Shown here one piece after another: positions 44,430-54,060 of a stretch of DNA of 64,000 nt. Positions within the stretch are counted from its first letter, which is position 1; each line of letters opens with the position of its first letter. The notes below the pieces were generated by a model. It saw only the letters and a program-made list of their open reading frames with translations. It had not been told where the DNA came from and made no database searches. The translations under genes and the position numbers were made by a program. The stretch comes from Bacillota bacterium (GTDB taxonomy: Bacteria; Bacillota; Clostridia; Lachnospirales; Lachnospiraceae), in contig JAEZZO010000080.1 in NCBI GenBank assembly GCA_023418475.1, positions 1 to 64,000 of the forward strand, written 5' to 3'.

Positions 44430-44479
44430 TCTCCCCATACAATAACATCGTTATATAACAATGTTATTGTATGGGGAGA
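44430..44479. promoter_or_regulatory. Twin TetR operator within a 19-bp-arm inverted repeat
   Basis: ATAAC-ATC-GTTAT (44442-44454) directly followed by ATAAC-AAT-GTTAT (44455-44467). These lie inside a larger inverted repeat with perfect arms TCTCCCCATACAATAACAT (44430-44448) and its complement (44461-44479). It lies 20 bases before the TetR gene start. The plan fits two regulator dimers side by side. Confidence 0.75.
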
Positions 44480-44527
44480 AATTATGTTTGTCAATACTGA
44501 ATTCAACAAACTCAATGAATTTAATCC

Positions 44528-46315
44528 TTATTCAAACTGTGCATTATACAACCTGTAATAGAACCCCTTCTCTTGCATCAGCTTTTTATGGGTCCCCTGC
44601 TCTACAATATTTCCTTGGTCAACCACAAGAATATTATCCGCACCTTGAATAGTCGACAACCGGTGTGCTATTACAAAGCAGGTCTTATTCTCCATCAGCT
44701 TACGCATTGCCTTCTGGATTTTAATCTCCGTTCTGGTATCAACGTTCGAAGTAGCTTCATCTAAAATCAGCATCTTCGCATCCAGCAGCATTGCCCTCGC
44801 TATGGTAAGCAGCTGCTTCTGACCCTTAGAAATATTAATGCCATCCTCATTGATAACCGTATCATACCCCTGTGGCAGCCGCATAATAAATGAATGAATA
44901 CCGGTCATCTTCGCAGCCGCTATTACCTCCTCCAACGTCGCATCTTCTTTTCCATAAGCAATATTATCAAAAATGCTTCCCTGAAACAGCCAGGTATCCT
45001 GCAGCACCATGGCATAAGCTTTTCGCAGGCTGCTTCTGGTTAACTCCCTGATTTCTCGTCCATCAACCTGTATGCTGCCCTCCCAGATATCATAAAATCT
45101 CATGAGTAGATTTATAATTGTTGTTTTACCGGCACCTGTAGGCCCTACAATTGCGGTCAAACATCCCGGTCGGGCGTGAAGTGACAGCTTTTTTATTATT
45201 ATTTTATCTGCAAGATAACCAAAGGAAACCTCCTTTAACATAACATCACCCTTAGCCTCTGTCAGATCCATTGCATCTTCAAGATCCTCCGGCTCAGGTT
45301 CTTCATCCATCAGTTTAAAGACACGCTCCGCAGCTGCTGCCGCAGACTGCAGTTCACTAATAATATTGGCAGCTTCACTAATCGGACCCGAAAATCTTCT
45401 GCTGTACTGTACAAAGGAAGATATATTACCAAGTGTTAATAATTCAAAAAGATACAATATAGCTCCGAATACCGTAATCAGGGAAAGCGACAGATTGTTG
45501 ATAAAATTCACTGTCGGTCCGGTGATACTTCCATAATATTCTGCATCGTAATAAGCATCCACAGCTTCCTCATTAAGATCGTCAAAGCGCCCCATAATTG
45601 CCTTTTGCGCTGCATAGGCATTGATTGTCTTCTGGCCGGAAACCATTTCTTCAACATAACCATTTAATTCTCCCAGCTTAGCAGAGCGCTTCCGAAATAA
45701 GGGCCTCAGCTTTTTAGCCATAAAACGGGTATAAAAAAAGCACATTGGTATTGTAACAAGCATAACAAGTGTCAGCTCCGGAGAAATTACAAGCATCATA
45801 ATGAACGACCCGACCACCGTTATAACGCTGGTAAAGATCTGTACCGTATCGGTAGAAAGTGAAGTATTCACCGTATCTATATCATAAGAAATTCTGCTGA
45901 TAATATCCCCAGCCTGATTTCTGTCAAAAAAACCGACCGGTAAATCTGCCAGTCTCTCAAACACGTCTTCCCTCATTTTACAAACTATTTTCTGGCTCAA
46001 TCGAAGCATAATAATAGATAGAAGATAAGACAAGACAGCCGATACAATATAAAATAATATCATCCAGCCTGCATAATAAAAAACAGTATGAAATACAACT
46101 CTGCCTTTTCCCGGTCCAATTGCATCGATCGCGTATCCGGAGAGCATAGGTCCAAGCAATGCAAAAACATTACTGAGTACAGTCAGAATAATTGCGAAAA
46201 GAAACATCCATTTATAGTGATACAGATACCCCCATAGACGTTTTATGACATACTTTAGATCCCTTGGCTTCTCCGTTTTATCACTGATTTTTGATTTTCC
46301 CATATTTGCAGGCAT
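44528..46315 (-). CDS. ABC exporter half-transporter (membrane + ATPase), subunit 2
   Basis: About 595 residues, start behind AAAAGGGAG. Six membrane helices (about 30-310) and a nucleotide-binding domain: Walker A GPTGAGKTT, Q-loop VLQDTWLF, signature ISKGQKQL (deviates from LSGGQ), Walker B MLILDEATSNVD with the catalytic Glu, H-loop IAHRLST. Together with the neighbour it fits a heterodimeric multidrug or lipid exporter. This subunit supplies the catalytic Glu and the degenerate signature. It starts about 75 bases after the partner gene. Confidence 0.9.
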   Translation of the reverse strand: MPANMGKSKISDKTEKPRDLKYVIKRLWGYLYHYKWMFLFAIILTVLSNVFALLGPMLSGYAIDAIGPGKGRVVFHTVFYYAGWMILFYIVSAVLSYLLSIIMLRLSQKIVCKMREDVFERLADLPVGFFDRNQAGDIISRISYDIDTVNTSLSTDTVQIFTSVITVVGSFIMMLVISPELTLVMLVTIPMCFFYTRFMAKKLRPLFRKRSAKLGELNGYVEEMVSGQKTINAYAAQKAIMGRFDDLNEEAVDAYYDAEYYGSITGPTVNFINNLSLSLITVFGAILYLFELLTLGNISSFVQYSRRFSGPISEAANIISELQSAAAAAERVFKLMDEEPEPEDLEDAMDLTEAKGDVMLKEVSFGYLADKIIIKKLSLHARPGCLTAIVGPTGAGKTTIINLLMRFYDIWEGSIQVDGREIRELTRSSLRKAYAMVLQDTWLFQGSIFDNIAYGKEDATLEEVIAAAKMTGIHSFIMRLPQGYDTVINEDGINISKGQKQLLTIARAMLLDAKMLILDEATSNVDTRTEIKIQKAMRKLMENKTCFVIAHRLSTIQGADNILVVDQGNIVEQGTHKKLMQEKGFYYRLYNAQFE

Positions 46316-46389
46316 ATTTACTCCCTTTTCTACACTGATCATCCAAATAATAAGGCAGTGTCTTCAATAAATTGAAAATCCGTCTTAAG

Positions 46390-48129
46390 TTAAGCCATCA
46401 GCTGTGATTGATAGATTTCCTGATAGACTTCACAATCCTTTAGCAGCTCCTCATGGGTACCATAACCGGAGGTCTGCCCGTCCTCCAGAACCAGAATATG
46501 ATCCAGCTTCATGACAGAACTAATTCTCTGCGCTATTACAATTGTTGTAATTCCCAGATAATTCTCTCGAATCGCTTTCCGAAGCATTGAATCCGTCTTA
46601 TAATCGAGGGCACTTGAGGCATCATCTAAAATAAGTATTTCCGGCTTTCCCGCAAGAGCTCTGGCTACCAGAAGACGCTGTTTTTGACCGCCGCTTAAAT
46701 TGCTTCCCTTCACGGATAACTTAAAATTAAAACTCTGATCAAGCTCCTCAATAAAAGAAGCTGCCTGTGCATGATCTGCCGAAAGATCAACCTGTTCTAT
46801 AGGAAGCTTCCTGCCAAAGCTGATATTTTCATATATTCGGTCAGCAAACAGAAAATCATTTTGAAAAACCACTCCAAATCTTTTGCGAAGCTCCGATTTG
46901 TCATAGCTTTTGATATCACGTCCATCCAGTAGAATGCTGCCCTCATCAATATCATAAAAACGCATGAGAAGATTGATCAAAGTCGTTTTTCCTGATCCTG
47001 TTGAGCCAATTATACCAAGGCTCTCACCTTTTCTTATTTTCAAATTCATATCCGTGATACAGGGCTCCTGCGCATAAGAAAAGTTAACATGGTTAAATTG
47101 AATAAAGTAATCATTAAAATTACGTGCTTTCTCGGGATGTTCCGCTATTACCTTAAGATCCTCCTCAGCGTCCAGCACCTGCGCAATTCTATCTGCAGAG
47201 GCACTTGCCTTGGAAAAAATCACAAAAATCCTAGTAATTGCCATAACCGATTGCTGCATGATTGCAAAATAGGATAGAAATGCTACGATTTTACCTGGCT
47301 GTGTAACACCGGCATTCACACGAAAGGCTCCGATTACAACCACCAAGGTTAGCCCGATGTTCAAAAGAAGGTTCATGATCGGATTCGTTGCTGCCATGGT
47401 CGTACCGGCCTTTAACTCCCGCTCTACCATTTCAGAATTCATTCTGGAAAAGCGGTCTTTCTCATATTTCGTTTTTGATAATGCTTTAATTACCCGGATA
47501 CCGGAGATATTCTCACGAACAATGCCAACCATTTTGTCTACAGACAGCTGCAGCTTTGCATACAACGGAATGCCTTTTTTAGAAATTAGATAGACAACCA
47601 GAAAAAGTATAGGGAGAATGCCAATCAGGACAAGTGCCAAAACTGGCTCCATCAGGCAGGTTATGACAATACCGCCGATCAGTATAATGGGGGCACGAAC
47701 CCCAATTCTCTGCATCATACCAATCATGTTATGTACATTATAAGTATCCGATGTCATTCTGGATTCTAATGATGACACCGTAAAATAATCGAGTTGATTA
47801 CCGGAAAGACTGAGGATTTTTTCAAAAAGATCATGCCGAAGCTTTTTGGTTGTATCCCTGGCAACTCTGGCGGCCATACGGTTAGCGATAATATTAAAGC
47901 TTCTTGCACCGACAGACAGCGCAATCATAACCGCACCCCACCATAAAATATAAGAAACCTTTTGATAAGGTATTACACTATCAATTATATAAGCAAGAAC
48001 CCAGGGAAGTCCTAAATCCAAAAAGGTTCCAAGAACTTTTATGATGAATCCGACTAGCATACGCGCCGTGTAAGGTTTTAAATAGTGAAATACCTTCTTC
48101 AAGTCCATGCCCTCCAGTAATAATTTCAT
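46390..48129 (-). CDS. ABC exporter half-transporter (membrane + ATPase), subunit 1
   Basis: 579 residues by the longest frame; a TTG at 48102 lies eight bases after GGAGG and may be the true start. Six membrane helices, then Walker A GSTGSGKTT, Q-loop VFQNDFLF, canonical signature LSGGQKQR and Walker B ILILDDASSALD, in which the catalytic Glu is Asp. This complements the partner (catalytic Glu but altered signature), so one consensus and one degenerate ATP site form, as in BmrCD or TM287/288-type exporters. The substrate is unknown. Confidence 0.9.
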   Translation of the reverse strand: MKLLLEGMDLKKVFHYLKPYTARMLVGFIIKVLGTFLDLGLPWVLAYIIDSVIPYQKVSYILWWGAVMIALSVGARSFNIIANRMAARVARDTTKKLRHDLFEKILSLSGNQLDYFTVSSLESRMTSDTYNVHNMIGMMQRIGVRAPIILIGGIVITCLMEPVLALVLIGILPILFLVVYLISKKGIPLYAKLQLSVDKMVGIVRENISGIRVIKALSKTKYEKDRFSRMNSEMVERELKAGTTMAATNPIMNLLLNIGLTLVVVIGAFRVNAGVTQPGKIVAFLSYFAIMQQSVMAITRIFVIFSKASASADRIAQVLDAEEDLKVIAEHPEKARNFNDYFIQFNHVNFSYAQEPCITDMNLKIRKGESLGIIGSTGSGKTTLINLLMRFYDIDEGSILLDGRDIKSYDKSELRKRFGVVFQNDFLFADRIYENISFGRKLPIEQVDLSADHAQAASFIEELDQSFNFKLSVKGSNLSGGQKQRLLVARALAGKPEILILDDASSALDYKTDSMLRKAIRENYLGITTIVIAQRISSVMKLDHILVLEDGQTSGYGTHEELLKDCEVYQEIYQSQLMA

Positions 48130-48241
48130 CCAATAATTATTTTTTATTACTATCTATACTAGCACTCCCCCGTAATACCGTCAAGTTTTACCAACACAAG
48201 AAAAAAATATAACCAAAAAGCAGTTATAAATTAAGCGGACA

Positions 48242-48273
48242 GAAAGACTAAAATTCAATTATTTTAGTCTTTC
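48242..48273. terminator. Hairpin between two ABC transporter operons
   Basis: GAAAGACTAAAAT, loop tcaatt, ATTTTAGTCTTTC: perfect 13-bp stem, followed by TT on the plus side and no run of T on the minus side. Probably ends transcription of the MacB-type operon. Confidence 0.5.
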
Positions 48274-48327
48274 TTATGAATTCACAGTGCCATTATGTAA
48301 TGCCTCCTCGCGAGATTGTACTGTTCC

Positions 48328-48405
48328 TTATTCCCTTTTCTTACTCTCTTTTCTTACTCTCTGTTCTTACTCCCTATTCATATTCCCTGTTCTTACTCTC
48401 TGTTC
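48328..48405. repeat. 13-bp tandem repeat (six units) at the end of the permease gene
   Basis: Six consecutive 13-base units of the type TTACTCTCTGTTC (plus strand) run from inside the last codons of the permease gene out into the gap. The unit nearest the gene contains its stop codon (coding KNRE-stop). The units differ at two or three positions. Confidence 0.85.
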
Positions 48406-50651
48406 TTTAGAGCATCTCCCATTCGTATACGGTTTACCTTACTAATATGGCGTATATTGACGATCATATAAGATAACATACCAGCTAAAATCACTTCTAT
48501 CAGCAGCTTCCAAGGCAGATACAAAACCAGATATCCATCTATTTTACTCATAGCATATCTCATCAAAATCTTCATTGCCTGAATTTCCAATGGGAGACAT
48601 AGTAATAACGATATCATAACAGTAAAGGTTGATGCATTCAGATACAATCTGCGGATTTCCTTTGCTTCGTATCCAAAAACCTTCATAAAGGAGATATATA
48701 TAGCATTTTTGTCAATTACAACCTTGGTTAAAATATACATAAGCACCAAATAGATTAGCACGGAAAATATTCTGATCATTGTCATCATTTCATATATAGA
48801 TACCGTCATCTGCTGAGCAGCATTTGTCATATCCGCTTTGGATATCGTCATGGCAATCTCATTTTCATTCAGATTAAGCTTTCTCTCTGACAAATATCCA
48901 TTATAGAAGTCTGCATCCTTACCTAACATCTTATTCAGATTACGTTGATTCATGAATATTGCATATCCTGCATAATAATCGACTATTCCGGAAGCTTTCA
49001 ATTTATATTTTTTATCTTTATCATAGGTATCTGTAAATGTAATTGCATTATCAGTACCATAACCCAGTTTTCCGGAAAAACCACTTCCCAAAAGTATGGT
49101 ATCATCCTCCGGGAGCGCCTGTGCTTTATAAAAGCTGGAGGTTTCCGACAAACCATATACCGTTACATCCACATCTCTATTTCCCTGCTTATAATATGTC
49201 TTAAAGGTTGTAACCGTCATTTTTTCTCCTGTATCACTTTCTGCCGGCATCTTTAAAATATATTGATATTCCGACAGCATCGTATCATCAACAGAAGCCA
49301 CATAATTTTCTATAACAGGCAGTAAACCCAGACTAAATAACAGTAGAAAGCTGGCGAAAAATATGCCGATAAACAGCATGATATAAATGGCCTTATTCTG
49401 CAGGATAATTCTTGTCTGAAAACGATGGATAAATTTCCATTCAGGGAGAACCATCGGTTTCCTGTTTGTACTCTTTTTAAGATCCTTGCGTAAGAAACGA
49501 AGCGGAGAAAGGGAAAGCTTATGCCAAAGCATTAAATAATTCACGGTTAGCATGATAAGAACTGGAATAATAGTTGTTAAAATAAATGCTTCCCAGTTCC
49601 ACTGCATCTGAAGCGGTGCCAGACAATAAGTATTATAATAAATTTTTGCAAATGGTTTTACCATCCAGGTATAACCCAGTATATTTCCGACAATTGCACT
49701 GATAAGTGTTATTAGTATGGGTATCGTAATATAATGTCTGAGTATCTCATTCCTGGTATATCCATTGGCTCGCAGGGTTCCAATAATTGATGCTTCCTGT
49801 TCAATCGTAGCGTTGCTGATAATTCCAAATACGAATGCCATAATCGTAATTATAATAAAAATAAGTACCTTCATCATGGGAATGTCCCCACCAAAATCAT
49901 TGCCGCAAAATGTTCTTGCCTGATTATCTTCGGCAGTCACAAAGGAGGATAACATTTCTATTTTTGCAAGCTTATTCATGATTTCTGTATTACGGTCATC
50001 TATCTCCTTCTGATTCAAATTACGATCTTTATAGTAATAGGAATATCGATAGGTTAATTGATCCTTTGCTAAGTTTTTCAAGGCATCCTCATTTACAATT
50101 GCAACCCCAAAATGTAAAGCATCCATAACGATCGTACTGTTTGTTTTAAATAAAGAAGTATAGTCCGGCATTGAGATCAAACCGACAATTTTAAATTCTT
50201 TCCCGCCCAGCTTCAGACTGCTTCCCATCGGAATATTAATATTCTCTGCAAATAATCTATCTATAGCGATCTCCCTGTCATTTACAGGAAGTCTGCCCTT
50301 ATGTACATTTACCTTATTGATATAACTACGGTTTTGATAAACTCGAAGATTTAAACCTTTTCCCTCATCATCTATCGTGAAATCCTTGTAAAATCCTTTT
50401 TCTACCACAGCTCCCTGATCGGCTACTGCCTGCAAAGTCTCCTCCACCAGCTCATAATACGATGTAAATTGACCGTCTTCTACATGATTATCCTTCCAAT
50501 CCTGTTCCATCGTATATTTGGCACTGTCGGCAGCTACCAGAAAACCTGATCCAAAGATGATTGTCAATGTCATCAACAAAAATATAGCAAGATATCTGCC
50601 TTTATTTTTCCTCAATTCCCGTAAAAATCTTTTTTTAAGCGGGCTTCTCAT
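48393..50651 (-). CDS. FtsX-like ABC transporter permease (MacB-type)
   Basis: 752 residues. A first helix (about 18-38, KGRYLAIFLLMTLTIIFGSG), an extracytoplasmic domain (about 45-265), three helices (about 270-370), then a second half with a helix near 430, another outer domain and three more helices at the C-terminus (SVLIYLVLMYILTKVV, FTVMISLLLCLPLE, LLIEVILAGMLSYMIV). This two-times FtsX plan is that of large MacB/LolC-type permeases. Its ATPase lies upstream. Such pairs in Firmicutes often export or respond to antimicrobial peptides or lipoproteins. A 13-bp tandem repeat runs across its stop codon. Confidence 0.88.
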   Translation of the reverse strand: MRSPLKKRFLRELRKNKGRYLAIFLLMTLTIIFGSGFLVAADSAKYTMEQDWKDNHVEDGQFTSYYELVEETLQAVADQGAVVEKGFYKDFTIDDEGKGLNLRVYQNRSYINKVNVHKGRLPVNDREIAIDRLFAENINIPMGSSLKLGGKEFKIVGLISMPDYTSLFKTNSTIVMDALHFGVAIVNEDALKNLAKDQLTYRYSYYYKDRNLNQKEIDDRNTEIMNKLAKIEMLSSFVTAEDNQARTFCGNDFGGDIPMMKVLIFIIITIMAFVFGIISNATIEQEASIIGTLRANGYTRNEILRHYITIPILITLISAIVGNILGYTWMVKPFAKIYYNTYCLAPLQMQWNWEAFILTTIIPVLIMLTVNYLMLWHKLSLSPLRFLRKDLKKSTNRKPMVLPEWKFIHRFQTRIILQNKAIYIMLFIGIFFASFLLLFSLGLLPVIENYVASVDDTMLSEYQYILKMPAESDTGEKMTVTTFKTYYKQGNRDVDVTVYGLSETSSFYKAQALPEDDTILLGSGFSGKLGYGTDNAITFTDTYDKDKKYKLKASGIVDYYAGYAIFMNQRNLNKMLGKDADFYNGYLSERKLNLNENEIAMTISKADMTNAAQQMTVSIYEMMTMIRIFSVLIYLVLMYILTKVVIDKNAIYISFMKVFGYEAKEIRRLYLNASTFTVMISLLLCLPLEIQAMKILMRYAMSKIDGYLVLYLPWKLLIEVILAGMLSYMIVNIRHISKVNRIRMGDALKNRE

Positions 50652-50694
50652 ATTCCCTCCATTCCCTTATACAAACTTTAGTGATAAAAGTCTC

Positions 50695-51393
50695 TTACCA
50701 TTCCAGCTCGCATGCAGCTACTCTATTTTCATTGACATAACTCTCTATAATCTGTCCGTCACGCATTTTAAGAACCTTATGTGCCATTTGTCTGATTGCG
50801 TTATTATGTGTAACAATTATGATTGTAGCATGATACTTTTCACTGATTGTTTCTATCAGAGCAAGGATTTCCTTTGAGGTATTATAATCCAGTGCTCCGG
50901 TCGGTTCATCACACAGAAGAATATCCGGATTCTTAACAAGTGCACGCCCGATTGCACACCGCTGCTGCTGACCACCGGACAGCTGATTTGGCAGCTTATC
51001 TCTATGCTCCCATAAACCAAGTGTTTTCATCAGCTCATCAATCTTCAGTGGTTTCTTACTAAGATATTCGCAGACCTCAATATTTTCCTTGACAGTTAGA
51101 TCCGGTACCAGATTGTAAAATTGAAATACAAAACCCAGATGATTTCTACGATATTGGCATAACAGCTTCTCTGTCATTTCTGAGGTACAATCACTGCCAA
51201 TATCAATACATCCGGAATCCGCCTGCTCAATCCCCCCAATAATATTCAGCAAGGTTGATTTTCCTGAACCGGAAGGTCCAAGCAAAACACAAATCTGTCC
51301 CTTCTCCACTTCACAATTAACCCCTCGCAGCACTTCAACACGGCTCTCGCCTTCCCCGTAATACTTATGTACATCATTTATTACTAATTTCAT
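50695..51393 (-). CDS. ABC transporter ATP-binding protein (MacB/LolD-type)
   Basis: 232 residues, start behind GAGGAGGAATTGC. Walker A GPSGSGKST, Q-loop VFQFYNLVPDLT, signature LSGGQQQRCAIG, Walker B ILLCDEPTGALD and H-loop VTHN. DEPTGALD is usual for the LolD/MacB branch. Upstream of and cotranscribed with the FtsX-like permease. Confidence 0.92.
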   Translation of the reverse strand: MKLVINDVHKYYGEGESRVEVLRGVNCEVEKGQICVLLGPSGSGKSTLLNIIGGIEQADSGCIDIGSDCTSEMTEKLLCQYRRNHLGFVFQFYNLVPDLTVKENIEVCEYLSKKPLKIDELMKTLGLWEHRDKLPNQLSGGQQQRCAIGRALVKNPDILLCDEPTGALDYNTSKEILALIETISEKYHATIIIVTHNNAIRQMAHKVLKMRDGQIIESYVNENRVAACELEW

Positions 51394-51421
51394 GCAATTC
51401 CTCCTCTCATTACTTAATATT

Positions 51422-51617
51422 ATGATTCGGGCGCCAAAAGCCTAAAATATATTTACCTGATGGATATGGTTGTATATATATTTAAATGGCGCAGACCGGG
51501 CATCCCATGATTGCCTGTATTTGGTAATCATGGGATGTTAAAGGCAAGTCCAGATGAATATATATACACTCATATCCATCTACATAACCTACATTAGGCT
51601 TTTGGCACCCGAATCAT
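51422..51617. repeat. MITE-like hairpin repeat, copy C (full length)
   Basis: 196 bases. Terminal inverted repeats of 24 bases with one mismatch (ATGATTCGGGCGCCAAAAGC at the left). A second inverted pair GATGGATATG..TGTATATATATT lies inside, and at the centre CATCCCATGATT/AATCATGGGATG. The whole element can fold into one long hairpin. Same landmarks as copy A. Lies between the divergent MacB-type and ArsR genes, so it may also serve as promoter spacing or RNA structure. Confidence 0.85.
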
Positions 51618-51707
51618 CTATAACAAATACCATGTTTGACAAGTGCCTCTAAAAAGAATACTATATAAAATATCACTATAAATTATGCAGATACAAGGAG
51701 TCAGTTT

Positions 51708-52085
51708 ATGAAAAATATAACAATGCCTCATGATCATGGACAAAATATTGAATTAATACTTGAAAGAATGCCCGATCCCTCGCAGTTTTTAGAGGCCGCG
51801 CAAACATTTCAACAGCTATGTGACAGTTCCCGTTTACGTATATTATGGCTTCTTTGCCACTGTGAAGAGTGCGTCTCCAATATTGCCGCAGCAGTTGGTA
51901 TGAGTGATGCCGCCGTATCCCATCATTTAAAAACGTTAAAATTAAACGGTCTTATCGTCAGTCGGCGGGAGGGCAAAGAGATCTATTATACCCTGTCAGA
52001 TAATGAGAAAGCTTATCTGGTGCATCAAATGATTGATGAGTATTTACAATTAAATTGCCCTACCCCCAATACAACGACGATTTGA
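51708..52085 (+). CDS. ArsR/SmtB-family metal-sensing repressor
   Basis: 125 residues, start behind CAAGGAGTCAG. Winged helix with RLRILWLLCHCEECVSNIA and SDAAVSHHLKTLKLNGLIVS. The CHCEEC cluster at the start of the third helix is where ArsR and CadC proteins bind metals through Cys; N-terminal HDH may add ligands. It faces a Cd/Zn-type ATPase gene and an ArsR-type operator occurs in that gene's promoter, so it probably regulates metal efflux. Confidence 0.88.
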   Translation: MKNITMPHDHGQNIELILERMPDPSQFLEAAQTFQQLCDSSRLRILWLLCHCEECVSNIAAAVGMSDAAVSHHLKTLKLNGLIVSRREGKEIYYTLSDNEKAYLVHQMIDEYLQLNCPTPNTTTI

Positions 52086-52136
52086 TTTTCGTAACCCAGT
52101 ACTTTATCATTACTCCATATGATGAACATTTTCCTA

Positions 52137-53987
52137 TTATAGATTTTTCACATTTAAAGCGCGTATAGCGTTAAGAATTGCAAGAACCGATACTCCCACA
52201 TCGGAAAATACTGCCGCCCACATCGAGGCCAGACTAAAAGCGCCTAGCACCAGCACTATTCCCTTAACACCTAATGCTAAAATGATATTCTGATTTACGA
52301 TACGAAGGGTTTTCTTTGATATCTTCATGACTTTTGCAATTTTTGACGGTTCATCGGTCATAATAACAATATCAGCCGCTTCGATTGCTGCATCCGAACC
52401 CAAGCCTCCCATCGCAATACCGATATCTGCTCTGGCAAGAACAGGTGCATCATTGATGCCATCGCCTACAAAGGCCAGCTTTCCCTTGGTACTTTTTCCG
52501 CTCATTAATTCTTCCAGGCGCTCGACTTTATCAGCTGGAAGCAGCTCTGTATATGCTTTATCCAGTTTCAATTCACTAGCAACTTTCTGCCCCACAGCAT
52601 CAGCATCTCCTGTCAGCATTACTGTTTTTCTAATTCCTGCTGCTTTTAAATCAGAGATTGCTTGACGGGAATCTGCTTTAATTTCATCTTCAATGCTGAT
52701 ATAGCCAGCATATTTTCCGTCTATAGCAAGATGTACTACTGTACCTGCTAATGGCGTCGTATCATAAGAAATATTTTCTTTCTTCATCAATTTCGTATTA
52801 CCAGCTAAAATCTCCTTACCATCCATTACTGCTTTCACACCATGGCCTGCAATCTCTTCTATTGTTGAAATACGGGAGGAAGACACTTCCTTTCCATATG
52901 CCTTTTTAATCGACTGGGCTATCGGATGGTTAGAATAATCTTCTGCATATGCCGCCGCTTCTAACAGTTCACCGGCAGTGATATTTACAGGCTCCACCTT
53001 GCTTACTGCAAAGGAGCCCTTGGTCAGTGTTCCTGTTTTATCAAATACAACTACTTCCGTCCTTGCCAAAGCCTCTAAATAATTACTTCCTTTTACCAGC
53101 ACACCTGATTTGGAGGCACCTCCTATTCCTCCAAAGAAGCTTAAGGGTACAGAAATAACTAATGCACAAGGACATGAAATAACCAAAAATGTTAGTGCAC
53201 GCGAGATCCAGATACTAAATTCCTGACCTGTGATCACCGGTGGCAATACTGCCAGCAGCAAAGCCGCTATTACAACAGTTGGAGTATAGTATCTTGCAAA
53301 TCTGGTAATGAAATTTTCACTTTTACTTTTCTTATCACTTGAGTTTTCCACTAATTCAAGTATTTTGGCAACTGTAGACTGTCCAAATTCTTTCGTAACC
53401 TGTATGGTAAGGCGTCCTGTCTGATTGATACACCCGCTAATAATATCCTGACCTTCCTGTATTTCCCTTGGAACGGATTCTCCGGTTAATGCAGAGGTAT
53501 CAATACTGGAAAATCCCTCTGTTACTACACCATCAAGGGGAATTCGTTCCCCTGGCTTAACAACTACAAGATCACCAATTTTAACATCATTTGGATCAAC
53601 CTGCACTAACTGGCCTTCTTGTAACAGGTTAGCATAATCAGGGCGGATATCCATCAGCTCCGATATAGAGCGACGCGATTTGGATACCGCGTACGATTGA
53701 AACCACTCACCAACCTGGTAAAATAACATAACTGCAACGCCCTCCGGGTATTCCTTTAGAAAGAAGGCTCCCACTGTTGCAACAGCCATCAGAAAATTTT
53801 CGTCAAACACCTGTCCATGGAATATATTTCTGACTGCCTTCAACAGGATATCTCCTCCAATAATGCCATATACAACTAAAAATGCGATCAGTTTTGCCGT
53901 TCCTTCGAACGGCAGCAATATCACACAAATATATAATATTAATGAAATTATAATACGAAGCATTTGTTTTCTTTCTTTTTTAGTCAT
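52137..53987 (-). CDS. cadA: Heavy-metal P1B-type ATPase (Cd/Zn/Pb efflux)
   Basis: About 616 residues. The ATG six bases after AAAGGAGAG is used; a GTG seven codons upstream is less likely. Ion-binding CPC in VISCPCALVISVPL, phosphorylation site VVFDKTGTLTKG, GHGVKAV, TGDADAVGQKVA and GDGINDAPVLARADIGIAMG complete the family motifs. It has no N-terminal HMA metal-binding domain; the chain opens directly with membrane helices. A decayed HMA-like fragment lies 70-320 bases upstream in the leader. A small hairpin GGTGGC/GCCACC precedes the ribosome-binding site. Confidence 0.9.
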   Translation of the reverse strand: MTKKERKQMLRIIISLILYICVILLPFEGTAKLIAFLVVYGIIGGDILLKAVRNIFHGQVFDENFLMAVATVGAFFLKEYPEGVAVMLFYQVGEWFQSYAVSKSRRSISELMDIRPDYANLLQEGQLVQVDPNDVKIGDLVVVKPGERIPLDGVVTEGFSSIDTSALTGESVPREIQEGQDIISGCINQTGRLTIQVTKEFGQSTVAKILELVENSSDKKSKSENFITRFARYYTPTVVIAALLLAVLPPVITGQEFSIWISRALTFLVISCPCALVISVPLSFFGGIGGASKSGVLVKGSNYLEALARTEVVVFDKTGTLTKGSFAVSKVEPVNITAGELLEAAAYAEDYSNHPIAQSIKKAYGKEVSSSRISTIEEIAGHGVKAVMDGKEILAGNTKLMKKENISYDTTPLAGTVVHLAIDGKYAGYISIEDEIKADSRQAISDLKAAGIRKTVMLTGDADAVGQKVASELKLDKAYTELLPADKVERLEELMSGKSTKGKLAFVGDGINDAPVLARADIGIAMGGLGSDAAIEAADIVIMTDEPSKIAKVMKISKKTLRIVNQNIILALGVKGIVLVLGAFSLASMWAAVFSDVGVSVLAILNAIRALNVKNL

Positions 53988-54060
53988 AACATTCTCTCCT
54001 TTCGCCACTGGTGGCAGAAAGCCACCTTATAATTGTTTCAGTCTTTCGTTATTGAATATT

